NCBI RefSeq assembly: GCF_000004075.3
Contig: NC_026661.2
Span: 930,001 to 994,000 of the forward strand
DNA from: Cucumis sativus
Lineage: Eukaryota > Streptophyta > Magnoliopsida > Cucurbitales > Cucurbitaceae
DNA length: 64,000 bases
Direction of reading: 5' to 3'
Shown here: positions 24,100-35,000 of the stretch, one piece after another
Numbering within the stretch: position 1 is the first letter of the stretch
How the letters are laid out: each line of letters starts with the position of its first letter
Notes under the pieces: generated by a model
Told to the model about the DNA's origin: nothing
Seen by the model: only the letters and a program-made list of their open reading frames with translations
Databases searched by the model: none
Position numbers and translations under genes: made by a program

Positions 24100-27000
24100 A
24101 TGACACTCCTCTCATCTCCTCCTTCTCCTCTTTGCATTTCTTCTTCTTCTTCTTCTTCTTTCATTTCAAAGCTTTCATTCTTTTCTTCCGACTCTTTCTC
24201 TTGCCTTAAAACTAAACCCTCTGTTCCTTCAACCTCCTCTTGCTTTCTCAATCCTTCATCCATTAAAATCTCAAATCTTTTCACCAACCAACAACAAACC
24301 ATCACTCTTCACAATTCTAAATTTAGGGTTTCTGAAGGTACCTCCCACGACGAGTTATGGGCTGCTGCTTCTCTCCGCGTCCGCACTTTCAATCAATTGC
24401 CCCCCGATTCCTTTGGCATCCATGTGAGTCTTCTACATTCCTTCTTTTTTTTTTTTTGTCGTACGTTTATTAGCAATCTATTTATTCAACTGTTTGTGGA
24501 ACTTGGAAGTTCCATTCTTGATACCCCATTCTCATTTCGATAACTTATATAAAATAAACCTACTCCATAGGTTAAAAGTTTATATACATTAAACTTGACT
24601 AACTCATTGTCCACAACTTTATTATTCTTGTTTCGCTCTTGTCATCTTTAATTTTCTGAGAAGTGGGAAACTAATATAAGTTTGTTGAAGTGTGCTTTTA
24701 ATTTTTTGTTACCATTGGTTCGTTATTCTCGATTACAAATATTGTCACGAACGTACATTTGCATACTTCTATTTTTTCTAAAAAAAAAAGCAACAACTTT
24801 AATTGAGAATAAATAAAAGAATACAAAGGACAACAAAAAACACAAGTCTTCCAAAACACCCCAACTAAAGGAAGGGGGTCCTAAGTAAAGTGTTTCCAAG
24901 AGAAAAATTGCAAAAGGTCATTGTAACCGAAGCCCCAAGGGACACATGAAATCTAGCTAAAGACCAAACCTCACTAGGGTTCCAATCCTTACTTCTAAAG
25001 ACCCTATCATTTCTCACCCCCAAATATCCCAAAGTGACACTGAACTCCTATAGAAAAAAACTCCACATGCTGACAATCCCAAAGAAGATGATCAAGGTCT
25101 TCCTCGGCCTTCCAACAAAGGATATAACAGAAAGGCCTGACAATTGAAGTTCTCCCCCTAACAAGCCTATCCACAATGTTTACACGATTGAGCAAAAATT
25201 GCCAAGTAAAAAACCTAATTTTCTTAGGAACTTTTATCCTTCAAACCACCTTAAAATGACGAGAAATGAGAGAAAGTCAAGAGCTCAAAATAAATGTCTT
25301 TCCACAGGTCTCGGTGTGTGCCTTTCACCCTTTCTCCACCCAATCAAAAAGATGGATGTCATGCTTACTCATAGTGATCTACACCATAAGGATTCGCGCT
25401 CGACGGCTAAGTGCCAAAGTCACTTGGCCAACAAAGATTCATTACGAATCCTTAGATTACCAATCTCTAAACCCTCCCTGGTTTATCGGACAACCGACCG
25501 CCTCCCAACTAACCAGATGAGATTCCATCCCTTCATCCACCCCTCCCCAAAGGAAATCATGCATACATTTCTCCATGCTCTTACAAACTGAACTAGGTGA
25601 TCAAAAAAGGGACAAGTAATACACAAGAATGCCACTAAGGATAGACTTTATAAGGGTTAATCTCCCAGTCTTAGAGAAGAACCCTTTCTTCCACCATGCC
25701 AGTGTCCTCCGAATCTTTTCACAAACAGGATTCTAAAACATTGTAGCTCTTGGGTTTCCCCCTAATGGAAGTCTCAGGTAGTAAGAAGGAAGCAAACCAA
25801 CCTCACAACCAAACACCTCCGCACAATTCCTAAGCTTCACAAGATTGTTATTAATACCCAATATTTGGCATTTGTTCCTGTTAATTTTCAGGCCTGACAT
25901 GTCTTCAAAGAAGCCCACTATATGATTAAAGATAAAAAAGGACTCCTCTTTCACCGAGTAAAACAACATTGTATCATCTGCAAACTGAAGGTGCGATAAG
26001 GCCACCTCATTTGCCCCTATTCTAAAAGACTCAATTATATTACCCTCCACACCCTTTAAGATGAGCCAACTTAAAACATCCACGACCAGTGAAAACAAGA
26101 AAAGGGACAAAGGATCTTCTTGTCTTAGCCCTTTGGAAGCTTGAATGTCAACCCTTTGGAGATCCTTCAGAAAAATAGAGTATCTCAGATTCCTAACAAA
26201 ACCCCAAATCAACATCCTCCACTATATCCAAAACCTTTCTTCATCATCACCTTATCCAAAACATTTCAATCAACATCCGTAAGCCTTTTCAAAATCGAGT
26301 TTAAGCACCACCCCCTTCTTCTTAGATCGATAATCCTCAATGGCTTCATTGCCTTTAACCACTTTCTCCGTCTTCGGAATCCTCACCATACTTCTATTAG
26401 TAGTGTGGATCCAATTTTGTTGGGTATATATCTTTTAATGGAATTTCACACATCTTTAATGTTCACACATAAAAGATGGAGATGTCTCTTTATGAAGTGA
26501 GTTACTTCTCTCATTGCTAATTGATTTAGATATTGAACTTTGTGTTTATCGAATATTATATTAGAGCATATGAAACCTAAATAGGTAAACAAAAGAGCAC
26601 CACGTTGACTATTTCATGTTGGAAGGAATGAAGAGACCTTGCAATTTATAAGATACATGTAATATCTGGTGGTAGAAAGACGATAGTTATAAGTAAAGGA
26701 AGATAAAGATGGAAAAATGAACTGTTAGCACTTCTTACTTAAATCCTCCTTTTTCTGATCTCTTGTGATTTAGACTTCACTTTGCATGTATAAGTTTTCT
26801 TGCTCTCTGTATGCTATACTGATGTTGTTCCTTTTTCTTCAAGTTATATTAGGATCATAAGAAGTACTTGGCCGAGCATGAATTTGAAGCAATGAAAGAA
26901 CGTATTGCGGGGAAAAGGGTTGGGTTTAAAAGAGTATCTTGCATAAATGCTACTCTTCCATTATCAGAAATATCAACCTTAGCTGAAGATTTATGTTCAA

Positions 27001-30000
27001 CATGTAAGGTCTGTTTATTTCTTTATTGTTTCAATATGAATGTGGTATGCTATGGACTTCATTCCTAGATTAACTTCGGAACTAAGTTTCAATCTGTTCA
27101 GAAGGTTATGATCTTTGAAGAATAGGAAATTCGTTTAAATACAAACCTATAAGTTCTTATGTTTTATATTTGAAACTTGATTTGAGAGTTCGCGAAAAGT
27201 TGAAGAGGTTGTCTAAAGACATTAGTACTTTTCGTCTTATTAAAATGAGAAAGTGAATGATATATTTGCAGGAAAAGTGATGCTTGTGTATTAATGAGGC
27301 TGCCTCACCTCACATGAAGTGGGTTGCCTCTGTTGTGTTAGGCGTGTTAATACAATGTATTTGTTTGTTGTTTGAAACAATACTATTTGATATTGTTATG
27401 CATGCCAAAGTTATGAGGAAAAAAATCTTAAGCCTAACAAATGATGTCAGTCTTATTCCGGAAAAGGTGAAGTTCTTCTCATGGTCGCCCACCTATAGAA
27501 GTCTTAACACTCATGAGAAGCTTAAAAAAAAATTCGCACTGCGCTCAGTCCTTTGGTGTGCTGCCTTTGTTTCAATGACAAAGAGACCTTGGACCACTTA
27601 TTTTTGCACTGTCTTTACTACAAAACCTTGGATTGTTGTGCAAAATCTTTAATTTGGAGTTTTGTCTTCCTAGTAAGGTTAATAGTTGGATGCTTGAAAG
27701 GCTTAATAGCACAAAGGTTTTAGTTCGTAGGGTAACATTTTGTAGAGATGTGCTACCTATTAATATAATTAGATTATTCTTAGGAGATATTATTCTGGAG
27801 ATATTATTCTGGAGATATTATTTGATATTATTTCCTTAAGTGTATCTCTCTATGGTTATATATATAGGCTTGTATCTCTATTAAGTAATTAATAAAATAT
27901 AGATTGATTCCATAAAATCAACATGGTATCAGAGCTATAGGGTTTTAAGTCTCCTTGTATTCTAGCCGTCACATCCCTGCACGTCTGCCTCCGTTGATTC
28001 GTCGACAGAGGCAGAGCCATACCCATCAGTAGTCAATACACATTATGTCTCCAAGTAATTCGCTCTGCCTCCTAGATCATAATCCTCGTCTCTGATTCTG
28101 CCGCCGCCGCCACTACTCCTTCTGCCATCACTGCTCCTTCCGCCATCACTGCTCGTCGCACTCTCGACCCATATCCGCTCTCCATTCGTCCTCACTTAGA
28201 TCTACTTGTGCGCACATTGCAAGCACCGATTTGTTCGTGCATCTCTGTTCGTGTCTTCGACTTCCAGATCTGTGTTTTCTTTCATCTTTCGCCTTCGAAT
28301 CATACTGTTCAAGATCAGACCGACCTGCCGACGCCGCCCTTTACTCGTAGCAGACAATCTCTTTAGATTGAAGACTCCCGATCCTGAAGAGGGTGAATCT
28401 TTGTTCAGATCCATGATCCACCGCTCCGCTCCACTCACAGCCGACGACGCACAGGTTCGGCTTTGTCCGCTCTCCATTTGTGAAGCTCGCCGTCATGAAA
28501 CGCATCTTCTCTTTTTGCGAAGAACGCCGCAAAGCTCTCTATCTACTCAACCTCTCAGCTCTCTATCTACTCAACCTCTCAGCTCTCTTCAGTTTTCGTT
28601 CTGTTCACCCAGATTTCCTGTTCAGCCTAGAAGTTCTTTGTGTGTTTGATCTTCGGGTTTTTTATTCTATTCTAGATATATTGTTTCTTTTCTTAGTTCT
28701 TAGCAAACTCAAGTTTGTGATTTCAACCTTGAGTTTGAGGAAGGGTATTAATATAATTAGATTATTCTTAGGAGATATTATTCTGGAGATATTATTCTGG
28801 AGATATTATTCTGGAGATATTATTTGATATTATTTCCTTAAGTGTATCTCTCTATGGTTATATATATAGGCTTGTATCTCTATTAAGTAATTAATAAAAT
28901 ATAGATTGATTCCATAAAATCAACACTACCTGTTCCCTCTTGTGGTGTATTTGGAAATAGAGGAATAGTATAATTTTTTAAAATAACTATACCTCTTTGA
29001 TTCTTTTTGGACTGTGTTTCAACACACAACTTCTTGGTAGAGCATGAACTACACCAAACACTTTTGTAATTACAGCCTTTTCTATGATTTTCAACAATTG
29101 GAAGGACCTTATTTTTTTAGTCTTTCTTGGGGAGGGCCCTCTTGTCCCTTGCCCTTAGGCTGTTTTCTTTTGTTCTTTGAATATACCCGTCTTATAAAAA
29201 GTATAAACAAATGATCAGTCTTACTAAAAGCATATTCAAAAGATGGGGAAAGAACAAACCATATTCTTGCTATTTTCCTCTCATTATGTTAATGTAGGTT
29301 ATTATAGTGCAGAAAAGTTAGAGTGTGACTGTAATGTGATAGGCCCCAACTACGATGGTGTATACACGTAGGAAAGGTAGGAAAGTAGTGAGTCAAGCAG
29401 AAATTACACTTATATAGGTGGTCATGATGTTTGTATTTGTTAGACTGAGTTGTATGGTTGGTTGCTATGAAGCACAATCACTCCATTTTTTGGGAATTGT
29501 CCATATCAGACTTGCGGAGATGGACACATTTGATCACATGTCCGACACGCAAATTTTTGTGTCGTTTCTATTTTCTACTTTTAAAATTTTGACATTTTTG
29601 GGATACTACCTGTACACGCCTGGAAAACTTTTTTAAAGATAATGGTCCAACCTTTTATATTGGACCCAAATATATAGCACAAATAAATTATATGTTAAAC
29701 TAAGATTTAAAAAAACCAAAAAACAACAATAACAACAGGAAAGTCCATTTTCTTAACCAAAGATTAAAAAAATAATATTAAAAAACTGAAGTTAGAAGCC
29801 TAAATGTTTCATCTCCTAGAATTGTTAATTAACTTGAAGTTTTATGTCCATTTAGCGGAGTGCATTTAGTACTTTATGTCAAATTTATATATATCCTAAA
29901 AAAAAAGAGAAAAAAATCTGTCCTATTCTTTTTCTACATTAGCGATTGCCATGTCATGTCGTATCATGTCAAGTCCATGTCCATGCTTGGTTATATAGAT

Positions 30001-32025
30001 GGTTGGTTGTTTAGTGAGGGTATCTTTTTGCTTCATTTTGGTAATTCTCACAGAGAAGTAGGCGAGGTAGAAAGCTTTCTTGATACAGCTATCTGATCAT
30101 GAATAAATTTGTTGTTGAGCAAGGCCTATCAGAATGCTCTGGCCATGTTTTTCCCTTTCTTCCTTTCTTACTTTCTTCCTACTGTTGGTTTTGAGTTGAA
30201 GCAGATTTGGCAACCTTATGTGTCTTCTCCTGAGCTTTGACTGTATTAATTCTACAAAGTTTTTACTTTGTTCTGATCTACAATTTTACTATCATTTTCA
30301 ATTTTAGTTTTCTGATAATGGAGAAGATAGAGTTGTTGTTGGGTCACTTGACATTAATCAATGTGTAAGGCTTCCAGACGAAATAACAGGAATGAAACCT
30401 GAGGTAAATGATTATTTTCTTTATTTTTTATAACATTTTGATTTCTGTTTTACATTCTTCTGATAATAAATCATGAACATGTCTCATTATTATTTATGAG
30501 CATCAGTGTTACTCTTTAGCTAAATCTCTGTTCAACCTGGAAATTATGATTCCAAATTGGCTATTAGCTTGTTAATCTAGAACCAGTATTCAATAGCTCT
30601 TGATTTTTAAGATCTGAATTTGATAGCCAACATGAGTTTTCCATGATTCTCATTGAAAAAGTGTAGTATTGTGTAAAAAACAAAAACTAAGCCCACAAAA
30701 GTCCCACAACCAAGTAAGTAAAATATTGCCTAAAGAATGACTACAAAAAGTCTTAAATTTTGTCTTTGAAATCAATGCTCAAAAGGATGTGCCAAATTTT
30801 AGCCAGGACCAAACGTCACTAAGTTTTCCCTTTCCATACCTCCAAAAACTCTATTATTTCTTTCACATCGAAGGTCCTATTACAAAGTTCACACTCTGGC
30901 AAACCACGTAGAACGACCATTCTCTTTGAAAGGCAGAGGGAGGAGGGTCTTTGATCGAACTGATGAGTCATTGACATTCCTTTAGTGATTGTTTAAGTTC
31001 TGTTTACAAAATAGAAACTAGAGAAATAATTGGCTATACCATGTTGGGAACAATATAATTTGTCTTATTGATGAACTGTTTGTGCAACAACCGTGAAAAA
31101 TGTAAACCTCTCCCTCCATAAGAAAATATCTTAATTACATGAAGAATTATGCTGATTTGCCAACCTCATCTTCAAACCCAATAGTGAACTACTGATTCCA
31201 AAGCCATATTAGGATTAAGCCATATCAATGGTGACGGAAATGTCGATATGGATGAAAATTCTTCAAGAGAACAGAAGAAACAACATTTAGTGGCCAATTA
31301 AAATGCCTATTAATTTGTATTATATTTATGTTAATTGTTTATTAGTTATTTTTCATGTAACACAATGAAAATGTCGATTGGACTGCCAGTAGTAAACTCG
31401 TAGACATGTAAAAATATCAATAGAACTCTCGATATTTACTTGAGATTTAGATAAACGAGTTGAATTGTCATGGCATCTAAAACATTGTATATATTTCTTT
31501 CCATCAGGGAATTGGGGCTGATTTTGCAAGGGCATACCTGAGTAATGTATGTGTTGCTAAGGAACTGCAAAGGAATGGGTTGGGTTATGCTCTTATTGCC
31601 AAGGCAAAAACAATTGCACTAGATTGGGGTAATTCTAACCATCTTTACATGCATATTTTATTCCGTTGAGAATCCCACATTAGAAAAATCAAGGGACTTC
31701 GATCTCTAATGAGTTACTTCTCCCGTTGTCAATCGATTTGAGATAGAACCTCATACTATCTAATATATCCAATTTCATTCATATCGTTAACGTGGACCGT
31801 TTTTATTCATTTATGAGAAGTAAATGAATGTTATATGTGTGTTTATGTTATATAGGGATAAGCGATCTATACGTGCATGTAGCTTTCAACAACGAAGGTG
31901 GAAAGAAGCTTTACATGAAGAGTGGTTTTGTTTATGAAAGTGATGAACCAAGTTGGCAAGCCAGGTTTCTCGATCGTCCTCGCAGGATTCTCTTTTGGAC
32001 TCCTCTCTCTCAATTTCCCCTATGA
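24100..32025 (+). CDS. Plastid-type GNAT-family N-acetyltransferase
   Basis: Exons 24100-24423, 26853-27008, 30308-30403, 31508-31628 and 31856-32025 join in frame to 288 residues. Residues 1 to about 75 are Ser-rich and basic with almost no acidic residues, a likely chloroplast transit peptide; part of the Ser run is encoded by a (TTC)n microsatellite at 24138-24160. The acetyl-CoA-binding signature Q/RxxGxG/A is seen as QRNGLG at 213-218, followed by the usual amphipathic helix. Beta strand and alpha 4 elements follow ([21 protein letters not shown]), giving the classic end of the GNAT fold. Plant plastid GNATs acetylate protein N-termini and lysines; this one may belong to the Arabidopsis GNAT6/GNAT7 group, but that is a guess from memory. 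Introns 1 and 2 are greatly enlarged by retrotransposons (2429 and 3299 bases). The exon 2 donor is a weak gtctgt; the alternative gtaagg three codons' reach upstream gives a stop. Confidence 0.88.
24762..24773. repeat. Left target-site duplication of the LINE in GNAT intron 1
   Basis: catacttctatt is repeated exactly at 26387-26398, bracketing the LINE. Confidence 0.85.
25007..25195 (-). pseudogene. LINE zf-RVT domain fragment
   Basis: A 62-residue open stretch with the zf-RVT pattern Cys-x-Leu-Cys, [11 protein letters not shown], found near the C-terminus of plant LINE ORF2. It is part of the element at 24774-26386 and not a host gene. Confidence 0.85.
25733..26215 (-). pseudogene. LINE reverse transcriptase fragment
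   Basis: A 160-residue open frame with RT palm motifs: GLRQEDPLS (usual LINE form GLRQGDPLS), catalytic FADDTMLF, and [10 protein letters not shown]. Upstream RT sequence continues to about 26386 but with stops and a frameshift (after LDFEKAYG). It cannot encode a working enzyme as it stands. Confidence 0.9.
26387..26398. repeat. Right target-site duplication of the LINE in GNAT intron 1
   Basis: catacttctatt, identical to 24762-24773. It marks the 5' side of the antisense LINE. Confidence 0.85.
26415..26580 (+). repeat. Dispersed LTR-like repeat, copy A
   Basis: It shares 'gagttacttctc', 'cattg.taattgattt' and 'tatt.gagc' style words in order with a second copy at about 31665-31775 in intron 4 of the same gene. 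The 'ttgggtat...cacac...gagttacttctctcattg' pattern resembles the short LTRs of plant copia or TRIM elements that end before 'tatcagagc'. The family is not identified. Confidence 0.4.
27753..27757. repeat. Target-site duplication, left of LTR element
   Basis: ctacc, repeated at 28926-28930. Confidence 0.85.
27758..27923 (+). repeat. 5' LTR
   Basis: 166 bp, with two full copies of the 14-bp unit near the left end and a TATA-like tatatatataggc in its middle. Confidence 0.92.
27924..27935 (+). other. Primer-binding site (initiator tRNA-Met)
   Basis: tggtatcagagc is complementary to the 3' end of plant initiator tRNA-Met and lies immediately after the LTR, as in copia-type elements. Confidence 0.9.
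28533..28580. repeat. 24-bp tandem duplication inside the LTR element
   Basis: Units 28533-28556 and 28557-28580 are identical (agctctctatctactcaacc...). Confidence 0.9.
28746..28925 (+). repeat. 3' LTR
   Basis: 180 bp, identical to the 5' LTR except for one additional 14-bp unit (three full copies instead of two). Confidence 0.92.
28926..28930. repeat. Target-site duplication, right of LTR element
   Basis: ctacc, identical to 27753-27757. Removing the element and one copy restores the LINE reading 'tgctacctgttccc'. Confidence 0.85.
30670..30960 (-). mobile_element. Third, strongly decayed LINE 3' fragment
   Basis: In GNAT intron 3, 'ggaccaaacgtcactaag', 'tccaaaaactctattatttctttca' and following words align in order with the LINE at 24961-25030 (agaccaaacctcactagg, taaagaccctatcatttctca). 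Both lie on the minus strand. No open frame remains. Confidence 0.55.
31665..31785 (+). repeat. Dispersed LTR-like repeat, copy B
   Basis: 'ttgagaatcccacatta' then 'gagttacttctcccgttgtc', 'gatttgagatagaacctcat' and 'atctaatat' follow the pattern of plant LTR repeats preceding 'ggtatcagagc'. It partly matches copy A at 26415-26580 and lies in intron 4 of the GNAT gene. Confidence 0.45.
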
Positions 32026-35000
32026 TCATTTTCCACCACTTTTTCCCCCCAATTTACTTTAAGTTCTATTCATTGTAAATTTGTATGTAATGGACTTTAC
32101 TCTATAAAAAAAATAAGAAGAAGAAGAAGAAGAATTCAACGTTTAGAGACTTGTAATACAATTATTTTTTTAATTCATCAACTCTCATGTGTGGATATAC
32201 ATACCTAGGAAGATACGTAAATATATTACACATATACACATTTTGATAAACTCTTGTATACATTTCAATTGAGAATTCTTTAGTCTTGCAATAATACCAT
32301 CATCTTCTCTTTGTTCATATTATAGATAAATAGAATAGAGTACGGAAAATTCCTGTGAAGTTAAATGATAAATTCTTCTCCATCTTCTTGAACAGAGAAG
32401 TCTGATTTTGGTCCTGCAGTCAACATGATCTTGGAATATTAATTTTTGTTTAGTACAATGGGAGGTAGGGTATTGGAGCATAGATACAAGTATATTTTTG
32501 GTTTGGTAATTTTCGAATATTAACAAAGCTAGTGTGTCGTTTTTCAAAATGAAATAATAATAAATCAATAAACAAAAAAATTCCAAGGCTTTCTGCTTCT
32601 GATGAGACCTTCCCTCTCTCTCTTTTCTCATTGCTATGATATTTGAAACAACACAATGAACCAAAAATCTGAACTAAAAGGGGATCTAAAGCTCTTGAAA
32701 ACACACATTGATCTTACTAAAAAAATGTTATTATCGTTTCGATTAAAATGCTTAAGTTGGTAGGTTATCATAAATTTAAGAATGAATACCTATATTTAAA
32801 GTTTAATCAAGTTTTAAAAATCTACATTTTTAAATTTAAAAAAATAATTTTTAGAGATTTGATTTTTAAAAATTAATTTTCTAATTTAAAATGTCATATA
32901 ATTATTTAAAATAAAGTGTAAAGTTTATTTGAGGAACTTTTTAATATATATTTAAAAAAATTAGAAAACCAAACCGGAACAAAGTAGACATTTTTCAAAA
33001 TTTGGAGTGTAAAAAAAATAGTTTTCCTTAAATTTAATATTATCTGAAGGGGAAAAAAATTAAAATTAGTAGTAAATGTAATTGTAAGAAATAATTAGTT
33101 TTAAAATATAATTAAGAAGTGATATCAAATTAACATATTTTTCATTTAAAAATATGTATAGTGGTTTTCTTTTTTCCTTCCAAAAAAGAGAAAACAAAAT
33201 GAAAATTTGTTTATTTATTCAATAAGATGACTTTGGATTTAAAAGAAAGATGTGGACAAATGGTGGGACCCAGTTATTACCGTTAGTCTTTTTTTCTTTC
33301 TTTTTCTTTGCGGTCGTTTCATTTTCGGCCGCTTACCGACGGCGTAATCAATGATATGACCGTTCGTTCCTTCACCGTCTTTCTGCCGTTTTTCCCAACG
33401 GTTCCACATCTTTCCCTTTCCAAATATTACACTTTTGCCCTTTCTTTTCTTTTCTACATTTACTTATTTGTTCATAAAACCAAATTCAAACGCAAAACAA
33501 ATTCACCCAAAAACTCCTAAAATTGTTGTTATCATTTTCTTTCTCTAATGTATTAACCATCTTAGTTTAAATAGCAAGGTGAAAACTAATTAATTCAAAT
33601 TAGTCTTAAAATAAAAGCTAATTTTGATATTGAAATTGTTGTTATTATTCAACTTTGTTGAGGCACATCATCATTTCCATTTCCATTTCCATCACACTGA
33701 AAGTAAAATAGGAAAGAAAAGAAAAAGATAAAATTTTATTTTGTGTAAAAGGTAAGTTGTAATTTTCTTTTCAAAGTCTAATGAAGTTTTGCTTTTAAGG
33801 AGCGACTTTGATTGATCTTAACCTTTCACCCATATCTAAATGCTTACTCATCATATACATTATCTTAACATCCAAGTTATGATGTTGTACTACACAAATT
33901 TAACTTTGCAAGAAAGTCTCATTATAAAAGCTTAATTAATTCATTACATAGTTAATTAACCAAAAATAATTAATAAAGTTAAAAGAAAATAGTGATTAAG
34001 TGTTAGCAGCAAAACATTGGGATGATATGATTAGTAATAATTGAATATTTTTGTTAAAAATAAATAGAGGTTTGGTGGTTGAATTGAATTATAGGTAAAG
34101 ATGTTGACAATTTGCTTATTTTCATTTCCTCCCTAAAGAGTTACCACATGATTTTCTTTTCTTTTCTTGTAAATCAAACATCCTTCCATTTCTTTTCTTT
34201 TTTTTAATGAAAAATTTATCAAATCATAAAAACATTTAAAAAAACTATTATTCACAAATCAATCTTTTCGAACGCTATATACATATTCCTTTTTAGGAGA
34301 TATTTTTAAATATAGCAAAATAAATCAATATTTAGAATGTCTCGTCATCCAATAAATTATAATTTTTTTTTTTACTTTTAAATATTTTCAAAGTCTAGTT
34401 CGGTTTTTTTCTCTCTTGGAAAATGAAAAGAAATACAAAGGTAGGAATTGGAACAAATTTAATTATTATCCCAACTCTTTCTTTCTCTCATTTTATAATC
34501 TCTTTTCTTTATTCCTTTCTATTTTTTTTTAACAAAAAATACACATACATACATATATATTCCCTTAAAATAAGGACAAAGCAGTGCCAGCCTTGGAACC
34601 ATCTCTTCTGCTCATTGAAGGTTGAAAAGAAAATTCATACATAATAAAAAGCTTCCTTTTAAAAAGCCAAAATACCCTTTCTTCCTCTCTCTCTCTTTAA
34701 TCATGAACTTGGAGTTTTTCAGTTCCATTTTTGTTGGCTCAAGAAAAGCTCATCAGCTTATTGGAGCTTACTTACCTGCAAACGTTTCTAATCTTCTACC
34801 CTTAAACAACCCTTCCCTACTTAATTAATTACGCTAATCAATACTTCGTTTTAATACGTATTAAAAGAATTCAAAGTTTCACACTTTACAGTCACTTACA
34901 CACATTTTCTTGGAGCTGTTATAACGCCTTTTGTATAGTGATTACTCTTAGCTTACACGTGTAATATCGATAGTCTTAGGGTGACTGTGGTTCTTGAGAT

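Larger units (their letters stand above)
24774..26386 (-). mobile_element. 5'-truncated LINE (non-LTR retrotransposon), 1613 bp
   Basis: It lies antisense within GNAT intron 1. On the minus strand, from the right end, it encodes a reverse transcriptase beginning near [11 protein letters not shown] (about 26310). Next come [19 protein letters not shown], the catalytic FADD motif and [10 protein letters not shown], then a zinc-binding zf-RVT domain near the 3' end ([18 protein letters not shown]). Frameshifts and stops break it up. It is truncated at the 5' end inside the RT domain, so ORF1 and the endonuclease are absent. Exact 12-bp target-site duplications flank it. The 3' end reads as a T run on the minus strand rather than a long poly-A. 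Confidence 0.9.
27758..28925 (+). mobile_element. Non-autonomous LTR retrotransposon, 1168 bp, intact ends
   Basis: Two LTRs (27758-27923, 166 bp, and 28746-28925, 180 bp) show no base substitution between them; the only difference is one extra 14-bp unit (ggagatattattct) in the 3' LTR. A primer-binding site complementary to initiator tRNA-Met (tggtatcagagc) directly follows the 5' LTR. A purine-rich tract (ttgaggaaggg) directly precedes the 3' LTR. The 822-bp interior has no gag, protease, integrase, RT or RNase H coding, so it must rely on a helper element, probably copia-type. LTRs begin TATTAAT and end AATCAACA. The element interrupts a LINE within GNAT intron 2. Confidence 0.92.
27440..29190 (+). 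mobile_element. Second LINE fragment, sense to GNAT, split by an LTR element
   Basis: Left part (27440-27757): translation gives [20 protein letters not shown] then, after a frameshift, [18 protein letters not shown], the zf-RVT domain. Right part (28931 to about 29190): LWCIWK*RNSIIF, then [13 protein letters not shown] and [13 protein letters not shown], the C-terminal end typical of plant LINE ORF2, followed by a 3' UTR-like stretch. The LTR element at 27758-28925 sits between the two parts with a 5-bp duplication, so the LINE is older. Outer borders are approximate. Confidence 0.8.

Noticed and set aside
34703-34828. 41-codon ORF after a CT-rich leader-like stretch
   Set aside because: No signal peptide, known peptide motif or family match is recognised, and no clear intron continues it. 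Kept only as a note in the intergenic entry.
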